This document shows positions 34,990 to 46,660 of a stretch of 64,000 bases of DNA, one piece after another. Under the pieces are notes generated by a model. The model searched no databases. It was not told the origin of the DNA and saw only the letters and a program-made list of their open reading frames with translations. The stretch's first letter is position 1; every line of letters starts with the position of its first letter. Source of the stretch: Durusdinium trenchii. Lineage: Eukaryota > Sar > Dinophyceae > Suessiales > Symbiodiniaceae. The translations under genes were made by a program, and so were the position numbers. The DNA lies in contig CAXAMN010029027.1 in the NCBI GenBank assembly GCA_963970005.1, positions 1,285,371-1,349,370 on the forward strand, in the 5' to 3' direction.

Positions 34990-36531
34990 CGTGCTGCTTT
35001 TGCCTACGACCTCCAAAAACCTCAGTGGCTTTGTCACACTCAACGGAGGACCATCTAGTGCTTACATGTGCTAGCTGCTTAGCTATATAACTTATAACTT
35101 TGCGTTCCGTGTTTGTGGATCTGGCACCATTCATTTGAGCTATCCGTGATTTTTGGAGACAATTGATTTATATAGATAGGGAGGGGAGGATCCAGGATGG
35201 TATTTGAGCGGTAATATGTGTTGTTCTTTGTTCTGCCTTTTGTAGCTTTTGGCTTAATTACTGTATGTGACTTTTGGCTTCTAACATCTTCTAACTGGCC
35301 CTAGCGTAAACAACGTGGCTTTTGCATGGCTTTTGGCTTATGGTAACTTATGGCGGCTTGTGTGGCTTTGACGTTTGGTTGAGAGGTAAAATGTGTTTTT
35401 TTTGATGGCTTGCTTTTGGTGGTTCTTGGATCTTGTTGGACTTTAATGGCTTCTCTTGTGGCTTCTGAACTTCTGTGGGGCCAGATTTGAGTTTGTTTGC
35501 TGCTGCTGACTGGTTTCCAGTCACTTCGGGGAAGGTGCCGCTCCCTCCCCCGACCCCAATACAAAATCTGCAAACGCTTTCCGATTTCCTGCACCTGACT
35601 ATTAAGAGTGGCTCTCCTGCACTAGCTGTCCTTTTTGTCCTTTTCACTCGCGCCTCCAGAAAAATACTGTAACAAAAACATCACAGCCATCTTCCAAGCA
35701 CTTGGTTGCAGCACACCCTTCCCAGTACTTTGTGTCAGGAGGAAGGGGCACTGCTGGGAAACCCTGTGCCCCTCCCTCACAAGAAATCATCCCAACAAAA
35801 CTGCATTGTAAAATTGCAAAGAATAATGCAGTAAATTCGACAAGCTCGAGCACACATTCCTCTCATCACGTGTGTCCATTGAATGCCTCGTGTCCGTTGC
35901 AGAGCGCACAGCGGCTCCGCCGGTGACGACTGCTGCCGAGCCAGGAGTCCTCCGAGTCTGAGGACTCAGACTTTAGCCGGGCAACAGAGGAAGAGCCAGA
36001 TGAGGCGAAGTCATTGCTGAGGTGAAGCATGAATCATTGAACCATTCACCTTTACTCGCTATGGTCACTATATGTCACTGTGGATACTATAGTCAGATCA
36101 GATTCATCAGATATTAGGATATCCCATTTGCGGGACGACATGGTGCTTTGTTTGGGAGATGTTGGCATAGAGTGACACAAACCACCAATCGAATCCTGGG
36201 ATGGCACCCGCAGGAGAAGACGGCCAGGCCCCCATTGAAGAGGTGCAGACCATTTGAGTTCAAGCGGAGCTCAAAGACAATGTCTCCTGAGTTTCAACCG
36301 ATAGCAGGCATATTAGACCAGGACATTCACAACAAAGATCCTAGGGACCTTGTTGATTCTTGTTTCATCGAACCGTACAATCCCCGCCTCGCCCTGATGA
36401 AGATATGACCGGGACCCTTACCATCCCGACAATTGAACGTGAAGCTCCCAGTTGGCTTTATAGAATCCCTTTTGGGGAACCGTGGCCGCTGGCTCGAGCT
36501 GGCACGCAGTGGCAGCTGGTGGCTTTTTCGG

Positions 36532-38448
36532 ATGAAGGACGGGGCCCACAGAGTTCACAGGCAAATACGAGGACAGAAGCGACTTCCACGTTCGAAGAAT
36601 GATTTGCTTGAAGCAAAGGTCCAAGCTCTTGAAGCAAATCCGCGCTCCGGAGAGAAGCTGCAGCAACTTTTGAAAATGTGCTCTCAGCATGAGAGAGGTA
36701 GACTAGCTTTTGCCACCCTGGAGACCATCAGGCAAGATGCCAGCGTAAAATTGAACGCAACGAATTACGTTGAAGGAATTTCTGCATGTGCCAAATCGAA
36801 ATTGTGGGAGCAAGCATTAGAGTTGTTAGAGGTCATGCCCAAGGCAAGGGTTCAACCTACTGTTGTGAGTTGCAGTGCGGCTCTCAGTGCCTGCGCGAAG
36901 GGCGGGCAATGGCAGCACGCCTTGAGGCTGTTCCATGACATGCCTACAGCGCTGATTCAGCCAGATTTAATCAGCTACTCTGCTGTCACCAGTGCCTGCG
37001 AGAAGGGCAAGCAATGGCAGATAGCATTGATGTTGCTTGAGGGCATGCCCAGGGCACATGTCTCTCCCGATGTCGTAAGCTACAGTGCAACCATAAGTGC
37101 CTGCGAGAAGGGCGGGCAATGGCAACATGCCTTGAAGCTGTTTGAATCCTTGTGCAGGTCCAGAGCTCCAAATGTTATCAGCTACAATGCAGTCATAACC
37201 GCCTGCGGGAAGGCCAGCCAATGGCAGGTTGCATTGAGCTTCTTGGAGGACATGCCCAAGACTGGCGTCCGGCCCCAAATCATTAGCTACAATGCAAGCA
37301 TCACGGCATGTGAGAAGGCCGGGCAATGGCGAGTAGCATTGACTTTGTTTGAGCATATCTCGGAGACGCATACTCAGCCTGATGTTATTAGCTACAGTGC
37401 AACGATCAGTGCTTGTGAAAAAGGCGGCCATTGGCAGCAAGGAATGATGTTGTTAGTGGCCATGTGTGAGGCAAAGGTTCAGCCGAATGCCATCAGCTAC
37501 AATGCAGCCATGAGTGCCTGTGAGAAGGGCGGTCAATGGCAGCTGGCATTGGCGTTGTTTGAGGGCATGTCAGGTGGAAAGGCTGAACCCAATGTCATCA
37601 GCTACAATGCAGCTATCAGTGCCTGTGAGAAGGGGGGAAGGTGGCAAGAAGCATTCAGGTTGTTTGAGAGCATGCCCACAGCAAAGGTGCAACCCATAGT
37701 TGTCAGCTACAATGCTACTATCAGTGCCTGTGAGAAGGGTGCTCAATGGCAGCTAGCATTGATGTTGTTTGAGCATATGCCTAAGGTTAAGATTATCCCG
37801 GATGTCGTAAGCTACAATGCGAGCATAAGCGCCTGCGAGAAGAGTGGTCAGTGGCAACATGCCTTGAAGTTGATTGAGAGCATATCAAATTCAAGGATTC
37901 AACCTACCGTTGTTAGTTACAATGCCACCATCAGCGCGTGTGAGAAGCGGGGTCAGTGGCGGCAGGCCTTGAGCTTGTTCCAGGACATGCCGGCAGCGAT
38001 GATTCAGCCAGATTTGATTACTTACACTGCCATTGCCGGTGCGTGTCAAAAGGGTGGGCAATGGCAAGCAGCATTGATGGTATTTCAGTGCATGCCCAGA
38101 GCAGATATTCAACCAGATTTTGTTAGCTACATTGGAGCTATTGGTGCTTGTGAGCAGGATGGGCAATGGCAGCTAGCTTTATCGTTTTTTGAGAGCATGT
38201 CCAAGGCTAGCGTTCCCCCCAATGTCATTACGTACAATGCGACCATTAGAGCCTGCGACAAAGGCAAGCAGTGGGAGCAAGCATTGATCCTTTTCGCAGG
38301 TATGTCCTTTGCAAAGCTTCAGCCAGATGCCTCCAGCTACAATGCGGCCATCAGTGCCTGTGAGAACAACGGGCAATGGCAGCTTGCAATGATTTTGTGT
38401 GACGCTAGGGGCACGGGTGAGGCCGACAACCCGCCAGCGGGCTGGTGA
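36532..38448 (+). CDS. P-class pentatricopeptide repeat (PPR) protein
   Basis: A single open frame of 638 codons from the first in-frame ATG (upstream codons from 36433 are open but lack ATG). Residues 1-75 are basic and may hold an organelle-targeting segment. From about residue 76 there are 15 consecutive 35-residue repeats and a partial sixteenth; one repeat has 34. A typical repeat contains SYNAAISACEKGGQWQ, then ALxLFExMP, and ends QPD or QPN. PPR proteins bind single-stranded RNA in plastids or mitochondria, one base per repeat. No DYW, E or SMR domain follows. The ACEK.GQWQ signature is typical of dinoflagellate PPR proteins as I recall them. The last residues (ADNPPAGW) precede a TGA; CTG|GTGAGG there could be a splice donor, so the true C-terminus may differ. 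Confidence 0.93.
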   Translation: MKDGAHRVHRQIRGQKRLPRSKNDLLEAKVQALEANPRSGEKLQQLLKMCSQHERGRLAFATLETIRQDASVKLNATNYVEGISACAKSKLWEQALELLEVMPKARVQPTVVSCSAALSACAKGGQWQHALRLFHDMPTALIQPDLISYSAVTSACEKGKQWQIALMLLEGMPRAHVSPDVVSYSATISACEKGGQWQHALKLFESLCRSRAPNVISYNAVITACGKASQWQVALSFLEDMPKTGVRPQIISYNASITACEKAGQWRVALTLFEHISETHTQPDVISYSATISACEKGGHWQQGMMLLVAMCEAKVQPNAISYNAAMSACEKGGQWQLALALFEGMSGGKAEPNVISYNAAISACEKGGRWQEAFRLFESMPTAKVQPIVVSYNATISACEKGAQWQLALMLFEHMPKVKIIPDVVSYNASISACEKSGQWQHALKLIESISNSRIQPTVVSYNATISACEKRGQWRQALSLFQDMPAAMIQPDLITYTAIAGACQKGGQWQAALMVFQCMPRADIQPDFVSYIGAIGACEQDGQWQLALSFFESMSKASVPPNVITYNATIRACDKGKQWEQALILFAGMSFAKLQPDASSYNAAISACENNGQWQLAMILCDARGTGEADNPPAGW

Positions 38449-41400
38449 GGCCAACACAGCGCTGAAGTTTTACACAAGGGGTGCAGCGGTGCAGCCGTGG
38501 GGTGCTTGTGCTCGGTAAGTCTCGGAGATATGTCGCTGCACCTGAATAGGCTACTGAGACACTGGAAGTGAGTCAGGGTAAGATGGTGCATGCAGCAAAG
38601 AGCCGCAACAGCCCTGGCCTTTGGCTTGGCATTTTGGAAAGATGAGACCTGTTGGTTTCTGCCGGACCTGTAGCATCGAATTCTGTTTTTCTTGGGTGGG
38701 TCCAGCGATGTTTGCACTAGACATCAATGGACAGATCCACGAAACGTTTGGATTCTTGAGGGCAAGTTAGTTTGTCCAATTTGGCAATGACTGTCTAGGG
38801 GCTTGTTTGCATCATGCTTAATGCTTGTGCCAGCTATGCACTTAATGACTTAATGACCTAATGGATCTTAATGGCATCAATTGTCCCAGTTACAGGCCTA
38901 CCCATCACAATGGAACAATTTGTCCCACCAGCTAGTTTGAGGTTGCAAAGTGAGGTGTAGGAATTTGCCCTGCACACACGGTAGAACTCAACAAGCTTCG
39001 TGACTACTCGAGCCGGAAATCAATGGAGCCTACCAAAAAGACACAACCATGGATAGTGCGTCCCACGTATTCATTCTTCCACATTCTTCTTACAGGGTAT
39101 CCAATACGTCATGAGAATTTGGGCCTTGACAGTCAACAAGGGGTTTTTGGCCTTGCACAGTTGATGGCCCATTCATGTCAAAAGTGATGGCTATTTCGCG
39201 TGACAGCGACTAGATTTGGACCAGATCATCGCCATGCAAAAGGCATTTTCGTGTTCCTCTCAGTATCTCTCAGTTGTGTCTATGTGTGTTGTCAGTAGAT
39301 TTTCACAAGGCAACGGGATCCGTAGGGACCTGTTAGCAGCTGCACAAACAAAAAATCAATGAAGGTATATATATATATAATACAATCATACAGAATAAAT
39401 ATGGACAACCCCCCACCATGATCTATATGTCAGTGAAGGCTTGGACCTGTGACCTGACGCCAAGGCCAAGAAACGCCGCACGGGCATGGCCCCTCCAGAG
39501 CCGTTTCCTGCGGCGGTTTCGCCGGCGGCTCCAGTACGAGCCCCCCGACGGAGGATCAGATATCTACCTTCAGACAGGAGACGACTGGGGGAGGTTTGAT
39601 GGGAAACCCCGCAGACTTCTCTTCGGTCCATGTCATGCGGACGCACTTTTTCTGCCCTCAGCTTGAAAGAATGCATGTTAGATCCTAAGAGTGATGCACA
39701 AGATGATGGAAGATGAAGATGAAAGCCAGCTTCTATTTCTGGCAGCAGGAGCGCCAGGTTACTCTTTGGGGGGCTGGCATTTTTGATTGAAATGAAGCCA
39801 TTGGGCTTCAATGGTCAAGTCTGGTGCCACACGGTGCCCGACCAGCTCCAAAGGACGTCCGCAAATGCTAAAACGATGCTCAGCAGAAGGGAAACGCAGA
39901 TCACACTTTCTCAAAAGATGAGGTCACCCAAATTCGCATGCCTCACATAAACAGAGAAAACACCTTTGGCTATCAGCTATCAATATATCTCCCTCGAGTT
40001 CTTGTTTTTGGGAGGAGCTTGCGCCAGTCCACCGTGGAACAACGGCGTGGCTCGCGCGAACAGGAGCTCGTGGCGCAGGTAGGAGCTCGGGTTAAAGATG
40101 GTTGAAAGAAAGGATTCCTTGGCGGTGTGACATGCTTCATGTGATGTCCAGTCGCATGAATGGCATTTGCTTGTTGCACCTGTCGACCGATCCGAACGCT
40201 TCCAGGCCAAAGCGCCTAGCCGCAAGCCACTCAAGCCGAAGAGCTCGTGCGACTCCCAGGATGTCGAGATCTCTTTCCCAACCACAGTTTTTGAGCACGA
40301 TGACGTAACTCTGATTGCAGTAAGGAAATGTCAGTGAAGCTAAGGGTATACGCTGGCATCACAAGCATTTTGTTGAAGGTTCAAGATGGCAAATGTTTAC
40401 GATGATTGTTTGAAAAGCGGACCCCTCCCAGAGAAAATGGAATTGACCAAGTTCTTTGTGACACTTCTGGCAGAATCTTCGGAGCTGCGATGGGGTGTTC
40501 ATTGACCTAAGCAAACCAGGCTCACACAAGAAGCGCGACTTCAAGAGGCAGTTCGGACGGAGGCGAATACCATCATGGCGAGTCCATCAATGTTCATTCT
40601 CATCTTTGCTGGTGGAAGATGAAAGAAAGATCGAGATGCAGGGAAGCATGGAACGACCGCAAAATCATCAAGCTGGCGTCAATACAACCAAAGGCTAGAA
40701 TCAAGTGCAAGGGAAACAATTGGAGCATGGATCCTCCACTATGATGACTTAGTTGGTGGATGAACTGTTTGATTGAGTAGCGATAGGTCAAACAGGCAAA
40801 GCTGAACTCTTGAGATACACCGGGTGACATATCCCCATCAGGAGAAGAGCAGGGAAGAGTTCAAGGCACTCCAGAGTAGCAAGCCTAAGACAAGACGTTC
40901 AGACTTAGGGGGCATCGCAGGTACTTCTCCTTGGTCAATTTTCGAACAGATATACCGTATTATGCCGTGATATTTACATTCTTTTACTCCAAATTCCCAT
41001 CCCTGTTTTGTTCCCCTTCCCATATGTGTTTTGTTGTCTTTCAAGCTTTCGACCCACTTCGCCACCTGAGGCCAGGAAGATCAGCGCCGAGAGGCGCGGC
41101 GCCGGAGCCGGCGGAGGCCTGGGATCGAGTCAGCGAGGAAAGCAAGTGAAGTAGCATGTGAGCAACCGCCATGACTCACTTATGTAGTAAAGAGCGGTCT
41201 TGTATTTCAGGCGTGTTGGGCGAACAAGCCTGCAAAAGGCGATAGGCCTCCCTGAAAAGCGAAGACTTTGCTGAATTATGTCCTCTACTTAGACAGTGTG
41301 TTGTGGTGGTCACAGCATACGCCGCTGCCCGTGTCAGGTCGGTGTTTGAAGGAGCACGGATACGCTTCGTCTCCAAGCGCGGCGGCCCAAAAGAGCCGAG

Positions 41401-42859
41401 CCATCACTGGGTGGATGAATCATGAATCTGTCACCCACCTTCACTGGCACCCTGACCAGATCTCAGAAAGCCAGGATCACCAGGTTTCCGCAATTCCCAC
41501 AGTTCACACATGTTCACGGTCAAATGGCGGTGAGACATTCGCAGACTCAGTGTGACGGATGCACTCAGGCAAGTGCCTGTGGATCAGACACCAGATCTCA
41601 TTGGTGGTCGCCCAGGTGTCGAGAACTGCGCCCATGCCCCAGTTGGAGTCAACTTCACACTTGGTGCGCAGGCCAAAAGGCCCCAACAGCATTCGGTGCA
41701 CACGCACACGTTTGGAGTTGCCAAGGTGGAGTTCATCAACTGCGACTTTTCGGATGTGTGTGGCAAGGATCCTCGGTCGCGCGGCCCCCGGCCGCAAAGC
41801 AGATCAAAGCAGTAAACGATGTCATGGTCAGTCTTCAACCATACCGACACCCAGGCTTGCCATCCAGGAGGCTGAGCATCCTTCATCACAGGTGCCACCT
41901 TGGACAGCACGTTCGTCCGCAGAGCTGGCGGAGCAGCCACAAGATAAGATAGTTCAACATAATTCAACAAATTCATCTTCATCAGGTGTCTAGATTCATG
42001 GGGTTTTGACAGCAGTCGTTGGTGGCCGTGTCCCTGCATTGGGTCGACAGGCATCTCAATCAGTTCGCGGTGAGAAGCTACGCAGCAGGAAGAGCGACGA
42101 GCATAAACCAAGCGCGTCTTTTGGTCAAGTTGTTGGGTTTCAGCATGTTTCAGTCACGTTTGACCGGATTTGTAAAAGAACTCATTCATGGCGTGCTCAG
42201 CAAAAGAATGTATTGAGGGGGGGGCAGGGCGCGACGAAAATTGCACAAATCATGCTGAAGACGTGCTGCTTGAGCTTAGACTGAGTGGAGAGCTAGTGAT
42301 TAGAACCACGTGGTGTCTCGTGGCGTCACATCACGTTTCGCCATCAAACATTCAATCAGTGTTTTGCCACATCACACAATCTGCATGATGCTGACGATAG
42401 ATGTGTAAGAACTTGTTCGGAGGGACCACACATTACAGCAGAGTGTGAACCCAAAAAGTGTGGCCATGTACAATTTGTCGCTGGGAGATGCAGAATGACA
42501 TTGTGGCCTCTTGGTTTGAAACACATCCAATTCTCAATCATGTGAAAACCAAATACACATGTCAAACAAATACGATCAAATACGTCATAATTAGTGCAAC
42601 ATATGCCAAAACTGGTTTACTTCAGATAGTGTTTGTCTCGAGGTGAAATGAAGTGTTTGTGACATGAATAGTTGATGCTGCGTCACTTTGAGGCCATTCC
42701 AAGATGTGGAATGCCACTCCTTACCTTACACCAGGCTTTTCGTGGCACCGAGATGCTCAGTCGTCCGCCTGGCTGAGTTGGTTTGCTTCCATTGGCTTGC
42801 CTGTTATTGTGGTACAGTACTAATTCCTATGTGATCTATGCATCAACAGGATTCAACAG
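38449..42859. other. No confidently recognised gene
   Basis: Coding-like but unassignable frames occur at 39418-39666 (contains GGSDIYLQTGDDWGRFDG) and 41040-41149 (contains APEPAEAWDRVSEESK before a stop). A small TA microsatellite lies at 39366-39382. Nothing else stands out. Confidence 0.35.
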
Positions 42860-42955
42860 GTTTCTTCTTGGAAAAAAATCACATTGAAAATTTGCTCAAA
42901 CGTTCGAGTCACACTTCCGGCCAAGTCAAAACCTTCCGGGTATTTTTCACGAAAG
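42860..42955 (+). CDS. Candidate internal exon (32 codons)
   Basis: Bounded by CAACAG acceptor and GAAAG|GTAAGT donor, the latter a perfect consensus. The frame reads FFLEKNHIENLLKRSSH, then GQVKTFRVFFTK. It has no ATG. It lies just upstream of the duplicated exon region and may belong to the same gene. Confidence 0.4.
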
Positions 42956-43083
42956 GTAAGTGTAAAAATTTGACTTGACTTGCATCTATCATTTTGTGTC
43001 AGTTTGTAGGATTTTGATGGCAGATTTTGTAGCTAAGTTGTTTGTTTGCCATTTGAGAGTTGGTTGAACATGGAGTGCCATGG

Positions 43084-43245
43084 CAGGCCTACTGTTTGTG
43101 GGTGCTTTGCAGCCTCCTACTGGTGGCGATACCACTCTTTGCCACCTTTGCGACTGACAACGTTTGGGTGAAGGACCTGTTTCTTTTTTCTGCTGAAAAA
43201 ATGCTGAAAGGAAGCTTGTTCGAGTGCCCTAAAAAACGCGCGTAG
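43084..43245 (+). CDS. Candidate exon with hydrophobic segment
   Basis: After ATGGCAG the frame reads LWVLCSLLLVAIPLFATFAT, a membrane or signal-like segment, then DNVWVKDLFLFSAEKMLKGS and ends in a TAG. The hydrophobic part resembles the first exon at 44285 (SACFLLLVKLLLSATFTT). An upstream ATG at about 43070 is in a different frame, so the beginning is unclear. Confidence 0.35.
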   Translation, partial: QAYCLWVLCSLLLVAIPLFATFATDNVWVKDLFLFSAEKMLKGSLFECPKKRA

Positions 43246-43552
43246 GAAAGACAGTTGTGTGCGCGTGCTGGAATTTATGATGTGTGAGATGCTTCCGCTC
43301 AAGCAAATTGTCACGAAAGCTAGCGAAGCTAGCTGGAGTTACTCTTGCGATAGCAAGGTTTCTTTCGACCGGGTGCAAATTCTAACCCCTGATTTTTCAG
43401 GTCGACCCCCCCCCCCCCCATCACTCTCACTCTCACACTCTCACTGCCTCTCTCTCTCTCATCTCTCTGTTCGCTCTCTCGCTCTCTCTCTCTCTCTCTC
43501 CTCCCTGTTTCTCGTCTTTCTGTCTCTCTTCTCTCTCTTCTCTCACAGGAGG

Positions 43553-43668
43553 ATCCGGGCTAAGAGCCACATATAAAGGAGGAGCCGTATGACCTCCAAC
43601 GTGAGATCCTTGAAGTGGAAGACGACGGACAGCAGATCGCACCTAAGACGACCGTTGGTCCGGGTTGA
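43553..43668 (+). pseudogene. Broken copy of the duplicated exon
   Basis: It matches the exon at 43963-44112 but lacks 35 bases between ATAAAGGA and GGAGCCGTAT. The deletion shifts the frame and gives an early TGA (GCC GTA TGA). The remaining part still encodes LEILEVEDDGQQIA-like sequence in another frame. Confidence 0.5.
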
Positions 43669-43912
43669 GGTGCACACGAAGTGGTTGAAAATGTCTTCTG
43701 AAACCATTCAGTCTCCAAAGTCAGTGCTGACGTTGAAGCCCTGCTACCAAAGCCTATCTGGCTTCGAGATGTATTTGTAAATCGTCCTTGGCTTGCGATA
43801 GCAAGGTTTCTTTCTCAGGTCGAAGCCCCCCCCCTCATCACTCTCACTCTCACACTCTCACTGTCTCTCTCTCTCTCTCTCATCTCTCTCTCATCTCTCT
43901 GTTCGCTCTCTC

Positions 43913-43922
43913 NNNNNNNNNN
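43913..43922. other. Assembly gap (10 N) in CT tract
   Basis: Ten N inside a TCTC microsatellite. The true length is unknown. Confidence 0.95.
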
Positions 43923-43962
43923 TTCTCGTCTTTCTGTCTCTCTTCTCTCTCTTCTCTCGCAG

Positions 43963-44112
43963 GAGGATCCGGGCTAAGAGCCACATATAAAGGACTCTTC
44001 ACCTGGGAGTGTAGCTCCACTGGTCGGCCGGAGCCGTATCACCTCCAACTTGAGATCCTTGAAGTGGAAGACGACGGACAGCAGATCGCAGCTAAGACGA
44101 CCGTTAGTCCGG
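43963..44112 (+). CDS. Candidate exon, intact copy of the duplicated pair
   Basis: It follows a CT tract ending CTCTCGCAG, a textbook polypyrimidine tract and acceptor. The frame reads GSGLRATYKGLFTWECSSTG, then PEPYHLQLEILEVEDDGQQ, and ends near CCGG|GTTGAG. The protein looks beta-rich. No family is recognised. Confidence 0.45.
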
Positions 44113-44284
44113 GTTGAGGTGCACACGAAGTGGTTGAAACTGTCTTCTAAAACCATTCAGTCGAAGCTAGCTGGAGTTACTCTTGCGATAGCAAGGTTTC
44201 TTTCGACCGGGTGCAAATCCTAACCCCTGATTTTTCAGGTCGAAGCCCCCCCCCTCATCACTCTCACTCTCACACTCTCACTGC

Positions 44285-44970
44285 ATGCGGAAAAATTCGG
44301 CCGCGCTCTTTCTTTCAGCCTGTTTTCTGCTTCTTGTGAAGCTACTCCTCTCGGCCACCTTCACAACCGCATCGCTGGGTCATGGCTATGTGCTTCTTCA
44401 AAGAGACTACAGTGTACTACAGGTAACCGTACATGTTTCCAATCCAACACCCAAACATTTCAAATTTCTTGGTGAGCAAGCTACGTCTGTGTCTAGACCT
44501 CGCATCCTAAAATACCAATATTCTTTCCACTCCCTGGTTTCGAGATCAAGTGCATACTCCTTTGCCCCATACCGATCTATTCTGGAGCGCTAGCTTTCGC
44601 CACCCCCCTTGGCCTCAAGTCATGATAAGTCAAAGCTTGACAACCAGAATTCATGCAGCGGAAATAGAAACATTGCCATCAGGAAAGTTTCTACAGGGTG
44701 CAACCTGCCAGGTTCTCAGTTTTCCAGGACACAGATTTGCTGGTGCCTGCGGTCACTGCCACTGAAGGGATTGCTGGCAAGACTGGCAGTTGTCATTCTG
44801 CCAAGGTCGTGTCCTTCACCAATGAGCTCTTCCTGATTGCTTCTGGGGATACTGCAGAAAGTGCAGTTGGCTGGAGCAGCTTGGATTCCACAGGCGCCGC
44901 CATCGTTGTGTTTCATAACTGTGACTTGTTCATCATGTCCCTAGAGTGTTTGAAGCAAGTCAGTGCGTCG
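44285..44970 (+). CDS. Candidate secreted protein, first two exons
   Basis: Exon 1 (44285-44422, ATG, 46 codons) encodes a signal-peptide-like start, MRKNSAALFLSACFLLLVKL, and ends CAG|GTAACC. Exon 2 (44728-44970, 81 codons) starts after TTTTCCAG and reads DTDLLVPAVTATEGIAGK, then VVSFTNELFLIASGD, ending TCG|GTGAGG. Both are phase 0, so they join in frame. A further coding-like stretch at 45235-45398 (ADLFRVVSCNETVVPLVGAL) does not fit the phase as drawn. The function is unknown; a signal peptide is the only clue. Confidence 0.45.
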
Positions 44971-45469
44971 GTGAGGTTTGTCAACACCCTTTCGATATAC
45001 CTTTCGGGACGAACATCAGTTTCAGTCGACTGAAGGTGTAGACCGACCGAGCAAAGTAGGTAAGGGAAGTCGGCCAAACAGATCCGCTTTGGGAAAAGCA
45101 TTGGCTCTGAGGGTTGGGTCGACCGGTGCACTGTGAAAAGAAGAAACCAGGCAGAAAAAGATGAAAGAAGCACCTCGCCGTGGCCGTCGCCAGATGAGGC
45201 ACTCAAAAGTCTTTACAAAGCCTTTTGCCTCCAGAGGCCGATCTTTTTCGCGTCGTGTCGTGTAACGAAACCGTGGTGCCTCTTGTGGGGGCACTAAGAG
45301 ATGCCGAGAGCAGGTCCATTTCTTGTTTCCAAAGCGCTGATGCTTCTTCCTTTGCTATGGGCGACGTGTCAGGAGTGCGCACGACGTTGATAGCCCAGGT
45401 TCCATGACTCCGGCAGTGACTCCGTCATGTGAAGTTGTCTCAACAATGTGTAAACATGATGTAACATAG

Positions 45470-45597
45470 GTGGAGGCCATCGCAAGTAGGTTGGAGGCCA
45501 TTACTACTAATAGTAACAAGGACGCAACTAGGAACAAGGGCATCGCTACTAGTATCAAAGGGCATGACTACTAGGAGCAAATAGCTATGCTAGTAAG
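45470..45597. repeat. Dispersed minisatellite copy
   Basis: GTTGGAGGCCATTACTACTA is followed by ATAGTAACAAGGACGCAACT and CTACTAGGAGCAAATAGC. It joins the two variants of the family in one locus. Confidence 0.75.
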
Positions 45598-46499
45598 ATC
45601 TTTGGCATTTGGGAGGTCAAAGTACCTTTGGTACGTTCGAGCCATGAAGACCCGAACCACGACAACATTGCAGAGACCCTGAAGCTCCAAGTGGAGAGAC
45701 CTCTGCTCCGTGGCGCGTGCGCGTTGAGACATGGGGCACCGCTGTTGAGACATGCTGAGACTATGCGCACGGTTTGTGTGTGGGTCCAATATCACCGTGA
45801 GGGCGCCTTGAGGGTCCATCACTGAGATAATTGGTGTCCAATCACTGATTTCCTAGATTGGAAAGCTCAATTGTGGTGGAGTAGGGTTGGCTTTTTGTTG
45901 GACTTACCGACTTACCCAAGAATGTTTTTGAACACATTCCATCCAAGGCTTTGATTGTAAACCACGCCTTGCAGGAGATGCCATCCACGGGCTTCCGAAG
46001 TCTTTTGCTCTTGGCCGTATACAATGTGCAGCTCCGGGGCAAGGCCGGAACCTTAGGGGATTTGTAAAGGACATTTGCATCCTTTAGTCTGGTTGTTTGG
46101 CTGACGCCGTACCAAAATACCAACGTGGGTGTACTGCAACTTAGCCTCTCACTGGGTGGCCTGTATAAGCCAGAACCAAGAAAAGCAATCCCGTAATACC
46201 GTAATACTGATGAAACCTGATAGGTTCATAAGTGGCAAGTGATGAGTTTGAAACACAAACCCATCATGGGAAGCTTGAGCTGTTTACAAGAACCGGTGGC
46301 AGGTGTTGAGTCAAGCACCTCGCTACCTCGGCTCGCTGCTTCGATGAGTTCGATGAATCGAAACGTTAACGTTTCGTGTTGGGAGGCTCCGACTTGGGGG
46401 TGGCGATTCTCTCATTCAAGAGGAACAACGGATGCTCCATGGATGCTCCATGCATGCTCCATGCTCTGGGTTTTCTCCTCCTTGGTATCCTCTTCAAAG

Positions 46500-46660
46500 C
46501 TGCCGCTTCGAACCGCCTTACGAACGCGCCGCCCGGTGCGCCGGGCATGCGTTCGCCGTGCGAGAAGACGCGTTCGACGCGGTGGAGGTCTCCGAAGAGC
46601 TGACCGGCCTGGTGGCCTTGGACCTGACCAGCTCCTCGGGCGATGATGGGGGGTGCGAAG
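46500..46660 (+). CDS. Candidate GC-rich exon
   Basis: One frame in a GC-rich patch reads PPYERAARCAGHAFAVREDA and then VEVSEELTGLVALDLTSSSG. A pyrimidine-rich stretch ending TCTTCAAAG precedes it. No family is recognised and the splice sites are uncertain. Confidence 0.3.

Larger units (their letters stand above)
28322..36531. other. No confidently recognised gene; foldbacks and candidate exons
   Basis: Foldbacks are at 29079-29179 and 34004-34104. Candidate exons are at 31613-31967 and 34811-34989. GC-rich patches at 33360-33480 and 34430-34640 have coding-like frames (for example GKELLDDEDRRVARLLW) without clear splice sites. From 35200 to 35450 the motif TGGCTTTTGGCTT recurs in degenerate form. 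Confidence 0.35.
43320..44284. repeat. Imperfect tandem triplication with CT-rich tracts
   Basis: The motif CTTGCGATAGCAAGGTTTCT begins at 43344, 43792 and 44182, giving spacings of 448 and 390 bp. Each copy continues into a C-run and a long TCTC tract; the first two then carry GGATCCGGGCTAAGAGCCAC and an exon-like segment. The third copy breaks off after the CT tract and leads into the exon at 44285. A 10-N gap lies in the second CT tract. Confidence 0.85.

Noticed and set aside
36967-38457. Minus-strand open frames opposite the PPR gene
   Set aside because: They mirror the repeat periodicity of the PPR gene and have no independent motif.
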